Part shown: positions 1-5,499 of the stretch, piece by piece
Numbering within the stretch: the first letter of the stretch is position 1
Layout of the letters: the number at the start of each line of letters is the position of its first letter
Assembly: GCA_026387845.1 (NCBI GenBank)
Contig: JAPLKX010000166.1
Location: forward strand, 1 to 6,538
Length of the DNA: 6,538 nt
Direction of reading: 5' to 3'
DNA from: Candidatus Hydrogenedentota bacterium
Lineage (GTDB): Bacteria; Hydrogenedentota; Hydrogenedentia; Hydrogenedentales; SLHB01
Made by a program: the position numbers and the translations under genes
Notes under the pieces: model-generated
Databases searched by the model: none
Told to the model about the DNA's origin: nothing
Seen by the model: only the letters and a program-made list of their open reading frames with translations

Positions 1-384
1 ACCCGCCCCAACGTTGTCACCTACAACACGCTCCTAAAGCTGCCAAAGACGTACGAGCAGGGTTGCGGCGTTATCGAGTTGATGCAAGCAGCCGAAATCT
101 CCCCCGATCTTGTCACCTACAACACGCTCCTAAACCTGGCGGCGACGTACGAGCAGGGTTGCGGCGTTATCGAGTTGATGAATGCCGCCGAAACCCGCCC
201 CAACGTTGTCACCTACACCACGCTCCTTAACCTGGCGGCGACGTACAAGCAGGGTTGCGGCGTTATCGAGTTGATGCAAGCAGCCGAAATCTCCCCCGAT
301 CTTGTCACCTACAACACGCTCCTAAAGCTGCCAAAGACGTACGAGCAGGATTGCGGCGTTATCGAATCGATGAAGGCAGCCGGA
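1..384 (+). repeat. Four tandem 96-bp coding repeats (32 aa each)
   Basis: The landmark TTGCGGCGTTATCGA recurs at about 63, 159, 255 and 351, an exact 96-bp period. The units at 1-96 and 193-288 differ at about 8 of 96 positions by eye. Two alternative first parts (TRPNV, ISPDL) and two alternative middle parts (KLPK, NLAA) occur in all four combinations: TRPNV+KLPK, ISPDL+NLAA, TRPNV+NLAA, ISPDL+KLPK. The array continues off the left edge, so the total copy number is unknown. Such near-identity implies recent duplication or gene conversion. Confidence 0.9.
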
Positions 385-828
385 ATCCCACCCAACCTTG
401 TCACCTACAGCACGCTCTTCTCGAAGGATCTGTCGGGAGTCACAGCACGAGAGCTTGTCGGGTGGTACCTCGAGCAGCAATACTGTCCGGCGGCGCCCAT
501 GAGTGCAGCAATTGCGAACTACCGAAAGAAAAGGCTAATAAATGAGTCGCTTTGCCTGTGTATGTACTATCCGCATCTCGAAGCGGCGCGGAAGGTTATA
601 CGGAAGAACCGGGAAGCTGCCCTTAGCTACTTCCTGCTCATGGCAGAGAATGAAGCCGACCGTCCGCAGGCCACTTATGCGCTGGGCGTTACGTATGAAG
701 AACTTGGTCGGTATCGGGAGGCGCTGGCATATATGCGCGAGGCCCATTCTATGGCTGATGAGGGGCCGCGGAAGATGGCTCTGGAGCAGGTCATCAAAAA
801 GCTAAGTAAAAAGCTGGGAACCGTTTAA
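1..828 (+). CDS. PPR-like/TPR repeat protein, C-terminal part (5' end outside window)
   Basis: The frame is open from base 1, so the start lies upstream; the ATG at 79 is internal to a repeat. The visible 275 residues begin with 32-residue units (visible residues 5-36, 37-68, 69-100, 101-132) of the form V-V-T-Y-N-T-L-L ... V-I-E-L-M-x-A-A-x-x-x-P-D/N. This matches the two helices of a pentatricopeptide repeat, but each unit is 3 residues shorter than the canonical 35, the loss lying between helix A and helix B. A fifth unit begins LVTYSTL and then decays. Residues about 193-254 are TPR-like, including ATYALGVTYEELGRYREALAY. No signal peptide or membrane segment is visible, so a cytoplasmic solenoid that binds RNA or protein is likely. 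PPR proteins are common in eukaryotic organelles and sparse in bacteria. The family assignment is fairly secure; the partner is unknown. Confidence 0.8.
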   Translation, partial: TRPNVVTYNTLLKLPKTYEQGCGVIELMQAAEISPDLVTYNTLLNLAATYEQGCGVIELMNAAETRPNVVTYTTLLNLAATYKQGCGVIELMQAAEISPDLVTYNTLLKLPKTYEQDCGVIESMKAAGIPPNLVTYSTLFSKDLSGVTARELVGWYLEQQYCPAAPMSAAIANYRKKRLINESLCLCMYYPHLEAARKVIRKNREAALSYFLLMAENEADRPQATYALGVTYEELGRYREALAYMREAHSMADEGPRKMALEQVIKKLSKKLGTV

Positions 829-908
829 GAGATGGGGGAAATTCCGGGACCGACTACTTACCTGGGGTTATTTTCTCCTTTGCTGCATTTGGCCGGCCGC
901 ACTTTTTC

Positions 909-950
909 AATTACGAATTACCAATTATGAATACCGATTTGAGAATTACG
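909..950 (+). repeat. Degenerate AATTACG heptamers upstream of the four-helix-bundle gene
   Basis: Three consecutive heptamers (AATTACG, AATTACC, AATTATG at 909-929) are followed by decayed sequence and one more AATTACG at 944-950. This is the same unit as the long array at 1309-1617, so the gene between them is bracketed by the repeat family on both sides. Confidence 0.75.
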
Positions 951-954
951 GGGG
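950..954 (+). promoter_or_regulatory. Ribosome binding site marking the lost start of the four-helix-bundle gene
   Basis: GGGGG at 950-954 lies 7 nt before codon ATC at 962, which begins IKTDNLIQQKSYAFAVRIVK. The spacing and the match to the usual family N-terminus (M-K-x-D/E-N-x-I) indicate that the ancestral start was an ATG at 962, now ATC. The next in-frame alternative is GTG at 1007, which would remove part of the first helix. Confidence 0.5.
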
Positions 955-961
955 TTGAAAG

Positions 962-1314
962 ATCAAGACCGACAATCTGATTCAGCAGAAGAGCTATGCT
1001 TTTGCGGTGCGGATTGTGAAAATGTGCCAGTTCCTGGTCGAGACGAAGAGGGAGTTTGTGCTGTCGAAGCAAGTGTTGCGGAGTGGGACCAGCATTGGCG
1101 CTAACGTCGAAGAGGCGATTGCCGGCCAGTCCAAGGCCGATTTTCTCTCAAAGATGTCTATCGCCTACAAAGAAGCCCGTGAAACCTGCTCTGGCTGCGT
1201 CTGCTCAAAGACACCGGCTATTTGACCGAAGCGGAATTCGGTTCGATCTACGGCGAAGCCGACGAACTCTGCCGCATCATCTCCAAAATCCTGACAACGA
1301 GCAAACGCAATTAA
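962..1314 (+). pseudogene. Four-helix-bundle protein (23S rRNA intervening-sequence/S23 family), frameshifted
   Basis: The first frame gives IKTDNLIQQKSYAFAVRIVK and then the family hallmark LRSGTSIGANVEEA with GQSKADFLSKMSIAYKEARE. Just after EARET (about 1187-1193) the frame breaks, and that frame stops at 1225. Reading on one base earlier restores the family C-terminus, WLRLLKDTGYLTEAEFGSIY ... ELCRIISKILTTSKRN, ending at TAA 1312-1314. Adding one base near 1190 gives the expected E-T-C-Y-W-L-R junction, so one base was lost. Restored, the product would be about 117 residues, the normal family length. The start codon also appears lost (ATC at 962). Family members form small helical bundles; they were first seen in intervening sequences of 23S rRNA genes, and their function is unsettled. 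The last codon and stop lie in the left arm of the repeat array. A sequencing or assembly error could explain the frameshift, but not readily the lost start as well. Confidence 0.85.
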
Positions 1315-1617
1315 GAATTAAGAATTACGAATTACGAATTACGAATTACGAATTACGAATTACGAATTACGAATTACGAATTACGAATTACGAATTACGA
1401 ATTACGAATTACGAATTACGAATTACGAATTACGAATTACGAATTACGAATTACGAACGAATTACGAATTACGAATTACGAATTACGAATTACGAATTAC
1501 GAATTACGAATTACGAATTACGAATTATAAAAACGAATTACGAATTGGCCAAGGCTTCACGAATAGTTCGCAATTGCCAATTCGTAATTCGTAATTCGTA
1601 ATTCTTAATTCTTAATT
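1309..1617. repeat. AATTACG heptamer array with perfect 39-bp terminal inverted repeats
   Basis: The left arm, 1309-1347, reads AATTAAG x2, AATTACG x3, AATT. The right arm, 1579-1617, is its exact reverse complement (AATTCGT x3, AATTCTT x2, AATT). Between the arms the pure array runs 1323-1455 (19 units). A truncated unit AACG follows at 1456-1459, then 9 units at 1460-1522, a degenerate AATTATAAAAACG block at 1523-1535, and one more unit before a 32-bp unique core (1547-1578). Because 7 is not a multiple of 3, all three plus-strand frames read through it as repeated ELRITNY with no stop, which produces spurious ORFs. The array could fold into a long slipped hairpin in DNA or RNA. Heptamers of this type beside four-helix-bundle genes recur in environmental genomes (recalled, not checked here). 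Confidence 0.95.
1529..1592 (-). terminator. Intrinsic terminator of the fadN-fadA operon, formed by the repeat array
   Basis: On the minus strand, ACGAATTACGAATTGGC (1592-1576) pairs perfectly over 17 bp with GCCAATTCGTAATTCGT (1549-1533). The last T of that arm plus TTTT (1532-1529) make a run of five U's. The 26-nt loop holds a smaller CGAA/TTCG hairpin. It lies 12 nt beyond the fadA stop. The stem is A+T-rich but long. No T-run follows the stem in the plus direction, so termination should be directional. Confidence 0.6.
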
Positions 1618-2762
1618 AGTTCGAATACGCCCGCTCCGCCCATACCGCCGCCGATGCACATGGTGACGACCCCGTATTTCACGTTGCGGGCTTTCATCTC
1701 GTGCAGGATTTGGGTGGTGAGTTTGGAGCCGGTGCAGCCGAGCGGGTGGCCGAGCGCGATAGCGCCGCCGTTGACGTTGACTCGTTTCGGATCGAGGTTG
1801 AGGTCGCGGATCACCAGCAGGCACTGGGACGCGAACGCTTCGTTATTCTCAAACAGCCCGACGTCGGATACTTTGATGCCGGACAGCGCGCACGCCTTCG
1901 GAATCGCCTCGAGCTGGGCGGGGCCGAGGTAGATGGGCGAGCCCGCCGCGATGTTATAGCCGAGGAACTTGCCCAGTGGCTTTGCCCCGGTCTCTTTCAC
2001 TGCCTTCTCGCTCATCAGGACCACGGCGGCGGCGCCGTCGCTGGTCTGACTCGAGTTCCCGGCGGTGCAGAACCCGGTTTTGGCGGCGAACGCCGGCTTG
2101 AGCTTGGCCAGCCCTTCGAGCGTGGTGTCCCGTCGCGGGCCTTCGTCGGTGTCGAAAATGATGGACTTGCCGTTGCCGGTAGGCACTTCGAGCGGGACGA
2201 TCTGGCTCTTGAACTTCCCGGCATCGATGGCGGCGAGTGCTTTTTGGACGCTGTTATACGCCCACTCATCCATCTGTTCGCGGGTGATCTTGAAATCCCG
2301 GGCCACGTTGTCGCCGCAGTTGCCCATGTTGATGTACGCTTCCGGATGCTCGGCGGACAGCCAGGGGTTGGGCGCGAACTTCGTGCCCGCCATCCCGATC
2401 AAGCTCATCGTCTCCACGCCGCCCGCGATCCCGATGTCGAACAGGCCCGCCCGGATCTTCGACGAAATGATCGCGATCGACTCGAGTCCCGACGAGCAGA
2501 ACCGGTTGACCGTGAGCGCCGGCACCGTGTCCGGGAAACCCGCGCGAAGCACGATCAGCCGCGCCATGTTCATGCCCTGTTCCGCCTCGGGATAGGCGCA
2601 GCCGATGGTCACGTCTTCTATTTTTTCAGCGGGGATCCCGGCTCGGGCGACCGCTTCTTTCAGGACGGCCGCGCCCATGTCTTCTGGCCGGAAATTGGCG
2701 AGGGTGCGCTTGGCTTTTCCCACCGCCGTGCGAACCGCAGATACCACGTATACGTCACGCAT
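1605..2762 (-). CDS. fadA: Acetyl-CoA acyltransferase (3-ketoacyl-CoA thiolase)
   Basis: This 385-residue thiolase would cleave 3-ketoacyl-CoA with CoA to acetyl-CoA and a shortened acyl-CoA, the last step of beta-oxidation, in the cytoplasm. The nucleophile Cys89 is in NRFCSSGLES, with GGVETMS at 114-120. NEAFA is at 307-311, the catalytic His339 in GGAIALGHPLGCTG, and the second catalytic Cys369 in MCIGGGMGGAGVFE. Length and motifs are complete. A strong AAGGGAGGT site 8 nt upstream fixes the start. It lies 111 bp downstream of the fadN-like gene on the same strand, the order seen in Bacillus fadNAE. The last three codons (I-K-N) and the stop lie inside the right arm of the heptamer array, so the natural C-terminus, usually close after G-V-F-E-x-L, seems to have been replaced or slightly extended. 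An acetoacetyl-CoA (biosynthetic) thiolase role is possible, but the partner gene favours degradation. Confidence 0.93.
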   Translation of the reverse strand: MRDVYVVSAVRTAVGKAKRTLANFRPEDMGAAVLKEAVARAGIPAEKIEDVTIGCAYPEAEQGMNMARLIVLRAGFPDTVPALTVNRFCSSGLESIAIISSKIRAGLFDIGIAGGVETMSLIGMAGTKFAPNPWLSAEHPEAYINMGNCGDNVARDFKITREQMDEWAYNSVQKALAAIDAGKFKSQIVPLEVPTGNGKSIIFDTDEGPRRDTTLEGLAKLKPAFAAKTGFCTAGNSSQTSDGAAAVVLMSEKAVKETGAKPLGKFLGYNIAAGSPIYLGPAQLEAIPKACALSGIKVSDVGLFENNEAFASQCLLVIRDLNLDPKRVNVNGGAIALGHPLGCTGSKLTTQILHEMKARNVKYGVVTMCIGGGMGGAGVFELIKN

Positions 2763-2770
2763 GTTAGTTA

Positions 2771-2779
2771 ACCTCCCTT
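2771..2779 (-). promoter_or_regulatory. Strong Shine-Dalgarno site of fadA
   Basis: The minus strand reads AAGGGAGGT, nearly the full anti-16S complement, 8 nt before ATG 2762. It fixes the thiolase start and suggests independent, efficient initiation rather than coupling to the upstream gene 111 bp away. Confidence 0.85.
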
Positions 2780-2843
2780 TTGGAATCGGCGCGCGCGAAG
2801 CGCGTCGGAAGTTTCGTCCTTTTCAGCCACCACAGGTTCCACT

Positions 2844-2871
2844 CCACCGTCCACCGGCCACCGGCCACCAA
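2844..2871. repeat. Short CCACCGG heptamer tandem repeat
   Basis: Four heptamers follow in register: CCACCGT, CCACCGG, CCACCGG, CCACCAA. They end two bases before the stop codon of the fadN-like gene, in the spacer to fadA. This is the same period as the AATTACG array but a different, GC-rich unit. Confidence 0.7.
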
Positions 2872-2873
2872 TG

Positions 2874-5273
2874 TTAGTTGCGCAAAGGTTTGCCCGTCAT
2901 CAGCATGTTCTGGATCCGATCCTGCGACTTTTCCATCCCGCACAACGACAGGAAGGCTTCCGCCTCGAGATCCAGCACGTCCTGTTCGGACATCTTGGTT
3001 CCGGGCATCCGGTCGCCGCCCGTAAGGACATTGGCGACTTTCATGGCAATGGTGGCGTCATGCTCGGACGCGAAGCCCCCTGATTTCAGGTTGTAAAGGG
3101 CCGCGCGGAACACCGCCCGCGCCGGTTCGCCCAGCGCGGTGAGGACGGCCGGCTTCGGCGGATTGTACCCCGCGACAACGAGGCCGCGGCACACGTCCTT
3201 GGCGCGTTTGATCTGCTGATCCCAGTTGACGCAGATCAGGTCGTTCTCGGTGAAATACCCGAGGTCGACCAACTCCGGGCCGCTCGTGCTTACTTTGGCC
3301 ATCGCGATGCTCTCGAACGCCCGGCGAAGGTATGGGAACGGCGTGCTCTCCGCCACGCACTCCGGCGCAAACGCCAACGACCGGCGCAGCATCTCTTTTG
3401 TGCCGCCCCCCGCCGGAATCAGACCAACGCCCGCCTCGACCAGACCGCCGTACGTCTCCGAGGCGATCACCGCCTTGGAGCAGTGCTGCGACACCTCGAT
3501 GCCGCCGCCCAACGTGAAATGGTGCGGCGCCGAGACCACCGGCCCGCGGCAGTACCGCATCGCCATGTTGGCGCTCTGGAACCCGCCGATCATCTTGCGG
3601 ACCCCTTCCCAGTTGTTCTGCTTAATGTCGGCCAGGATGATCATAAGGTTCGCGCCCGCGGAGAAATGCGGACCCTGGTTGCCCACCACCATCCCGTCAA
3701 ACTGCCCCTCGTTGACCAGCCGCACGCCCTCGGACAGAATCGCGATCAGATCCGCGCCGATCGCGTTCATTTTGCAGTGGAACTCGGCGCACAGGATGCC
3801 GTCACCAATGTCCATCAGGCTGGCGTCGCTGTTCTCCTTGACGACCTTCTTGTTCTGCTTGACAATGTCGAGCCGGATCACGTTCGGGTCCTGCTGGACC
3901 AGCTTGTACCCCTTCGACGCGAGGTCAAAATACATCTGGCCCTTGGGGCTGTCCTTGTAGAACGACTCGGCCCCGGCCTTTTTCATGGCCACGGCAATCG
4001 CCGGCAGCTTCAGCCCGTCCGCTTCCATCCGGTCGCATACGCACTTGAATCCCAGGATGTCCCACACCTCGAACACGCCTTTTTCCCAGGCGAACCCCCA
4101 CTTCAGCGAGTTGTCGATGTTGACGATGTCGTCGGCGATCTCCGGTATCCTGTTGGCCGAATAGACGGCCATGTTCGCGAACAGTTTCCACACGAACTGC
4201 GCGCCCTTGTCTTCGCCCATGTGCATAATCTTGATTTTCTCTTCGACCGCCCCCGCCTTCTTTGCCGCGCCGATGCAATCGAACCGCGGCTTGACCTGCG
4301 GCTTGTACTCGAGCGTGTTCGGGTCGAGCGAGTGGATAATAGATTTGCCCTTTTCGTCGCGCTCGCTGGTTTTCTTGAAGAAGCCCGAGCCGGATTTATC
4401 GCCGAAATACCCTTTTTCAATCATCTTCTTGACAAAATCCGGGGGCACCATCAGGTCGCGCCGCTCATCGTCGGGGCAGCCGTTGTATACGTTGCCCACC
4501 ACGTGGACAAACGTGTCCATCCCCACCAGGTCGCCCGTCCGGAACGTCGCCGAAGACGCATGCCCGATCACCGGGCCGGTCAGGGCGTCCACTTCCTCGA
4601 ACGTCAGCCCGGCTTTGAGCATCTCATACAAGATGTATTGCATGGTGAACGTGAGGATGCGGTTGGCAACGAAATTGGGCGTGTCTTTGGCATACACGAT
4701 GCCCTTCCCGATCACGTTCTCGCCGAACTCCGCCATCTGCTTGACCACCTCGGGCAGCGTGTCCGCCCCGGGGATGATTTCGAGCAGCTTGAGGTAGCGG
4801 GGCGGGTTAAAGAAGTGCGTGCCCAAAAAATGCTTGCGCATGTCGTCATCCATCGACCCCACCATGGATTTGATGGGAATCCCGCTGGTGTTGGTGCTTA
4901 CTATGGAGCCCGGCGACCGGTATTGGCCCACCTTGTCAAACACGGCCTTCTTGATCTTCAGATCTTCCTTGACGACCTCGCAGATCCAATCGCAGTCGGC
5001 AATCTTCGGGAAATCATCCTCGAAGTTGCCTATCTCGATCAGGTCCAGGATGCCTTTGTTAAAGATAGTCGAGGGTTTGGCCTTGAGCAGAGCCGCTTTG
5101 CTCGCCGCCGCAAAACTGTTTCTCTTGTCTTTCTTTTTTTTGTCGTCGTCGGTCAGGTTGGGCGGCACGATGTCCAGCATCAGGCACGGCACCCCGCAGT
5201 TGGCCAAGAGTGCCGCGATTGCCCCTCCCATTACGCCCGAACCCAGCACTGCAACACGTTTTATTTCCCGCAT
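2874..5273 (-). CDS. fadN: 3-Hydroxyacyl-CoA dehydrogenase / enoyl-CoA hydratase fusion (FadN type)
   Basis: This 799-residue bifunctional beta-oxidation enzyme would hydrate 2-enoyl-CoA and oxidise (S)-3-hydroxyacyl-CoA with NAD+, passing 3-ketoacyl-CoA to the thiolase encoded next. The dehydrogenase is N-terminal: Rossmann motif VLGSGVMGG at 9-17 and Asp34 at the end of the second strand. Its catalytic set is Ser130 (TNTSGIPI), His153 (THFFNPP), Glu165 and Asn204 (FVANR). C-terminal dehydrogenase domains follow to about 440. The hydratase occupies about 485-680, with oxyanion-hole region GNQGPHFSAGANL (531-543) and both catalytic glutamates, Glu593 (LGGGIEV) and Glu613 (GLVEAGVGLIP). Their spacing of 20 residues is the same as in rat hydratase. 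This domain order and length match Bacillus subtilis FadN (about 789 residues), not FadB/FadJ, where the hydratase comes first. AAGGAG at 5284-5289 lies 10 nt before the start. Confidence 0.92.
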   Translation of the reverse strand: MREIKRVAVLGSGVMGGAIAALLANCGVPCLMLDIVPPNLTDDDKKKKDKRNSFAAASKAALLKAKPSTIFNKGILDLIEIGNFEDDFPKIADCDWICEVVKEDLKIKKAVFDKVGQYRSPGSIVSTNTSGIPIKSMVGSMDDDMRKHFLGTHFFNPPRYLKLLEIIPGADTLPEVVKQMAEFGENVIGKGIVYAKDTPNFVANRILTFTMQYILYEMLKAGLTFEEVDALTGPVIGHASSATFRTGDLVGMDTFVHVVGNVYNGCPDDERRDLMVPPDFVKKMIEKGYFGDKSGSGFFKKTSERDEKGKSIIHSLDPNTLEYKPQVKPRFDCIGAAKKAGAVEEKIKIMHMGEDKGAQFVWKLFANMAVYSANRIPEIADDIVNIDNSLKWGFAWEKGVFEVWDILGFKCVCDRMEADGLKLPAIAVAMKKAGAESFYKDSPKGQMYFDLASKGYKLVQQDPNVIRLDIVKQNKKVVKENSDASLMDIGDGILCAEFHCKMNAIGADLIAILSEGVRLVNEGQFDGMVVGNQGPHFSAGANLMIILADIKQNNWEGVRKMIGGFQSANMAMRYCRGPVVSAPHHFTLGGGIEVSQHCSKAVIASETYGGLVEAGVGLIPAGGGTKEMLRRSLAFAPECVAESTPFPYLRRAFESIAMAKVSTSGPELVDLGYFTENDLICVNWDQQIKRAKDVCRGLVVAGYNPPKPAVLTALGEPARAVFRAALYNLKSGGFASEHDATIAMKVANVLTGGDRMPGTKMSEQDVLDLEAEAFLSLCGMEKSQDRIQNMLMTGKPLRN

Positions 5274-5339
5274 TGTTCAGGGTCTCCTTCCCTTCATTTG
5301 ATCGAAGCCCAGTGTGTAAACCACGCCCATTGGTGACAA

Positions 5340-5356
5340 CCGTTCTTTTTAAACGG
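5340..5356. promoter_or_regulatory. Small inverted repeat at the predicted fadN transcription start
   Basis: CCGTT (5340-5344) and AACGG (5352-5356) form 5-bp arms around a 7-bp A/T-rich spacer. They sit just downstream of the predicted start site (about 5357). The position would suit a repressor operator such as a fatty-acid-responsive TetR- or GntR-type regulator, but the arms are short and no regulator gene is nearby. The assignment is tentative. Confidence 0.25.
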
Positions 5357-5363
5357 AAATCCC

Positions 5364-5392
5364 ATCTTACACATTCTTTTAAAAAGCGTCAA
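5364..5392 (-). promoter_or_regulatory. Sigma-70-type promoter of the fadN-fadA operon
   Basis: On the minus strand the -35 box is TTGACG (5392-5387, 5 of 6 to consensus). After a 17-bp spacer the -10 box is TAAGAT (5369-5364, 5 of 6). The predicted start is near 5357, giving an 80-90-nt leader before the fadN ATG at 5273. The 226-bp gap upstream of fadN and the convergent array downstream of fadA make this a self-contained two-gene unit. Confidence 0.75.
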
Positions 5393-5499
5393 GAATATGA
5401 TCTTGGCGGCTTTCCTCTTCCCAATTCCATATGACCAGGGGTGTAACGGCCGCCGTTTTTCCCGCGCCAAACCGGTATAACCAGCCCCATACCAATGAC

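Larger units (their letters stand above)
2761..2879. repeat. 9-bp direct repeat flanking the fadN-fadA intergenic spacer
   Basis: ATGTTAGTT occurs at 2761-2769, overlapping the fadA start, and again at 2871-2879, overlapping the fadN stop. The two copies bracket a 101-bp spacer. The spacer holds the fadA Shine-Dalgarno site, a 5-bp GC stem with a 3-nt loop at 2792-2804, and CCACCGG heptamers. It could be a target-site duplication around a small insert, or chance. Confidence 0.4.

Noticed and set aside
890..906. GGCCGGCCGC followed by TTTTT as a terminator for the PPR-like gene
   Set aside because: GGCCGGCC is self-complementary without a loop and no stable stem of useful length abuts the T-run.
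1056..1601. A 181-codon plus-strand ORF rich in repeated ELRITNY
   Set aside because: A 7-bp unit cycles through all three frames every 21 bp and creates no plus-strand stop, so the openness is arithmetic. The upstream half is the wrong frame of the four-helix-bundle gene.
1309..1617. CRISPR array
   Set aside because: The period is 7 bp with no spacers; it is a heptamer tandem repeat, and no cas gene is present.
1701..2771. A 356-codon plus-strand ORF opposite the thiolase
   Set aside because: Antisense shadow of fadA, with no recognisable domain and no supporting ribosome binding site.
3483..5336. A 617-codon plus-strand ORF opposite fadN
   Set aside because: It is the antisense shadow of a GC-rich gene with complete catalytic motifs on the other strand; its translation is Arg/His/Leu-rich with no recognisable domain.
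5445..5460. AACGG-CCG-CCGTT followed by TTT, a terminator-like hairpin on the plus strand
   Set aside because: No plus-strand gene ends nearby, the stem is only 5 bp, and on the minus strand (where the methyltransferase ends) no T-run follows it.
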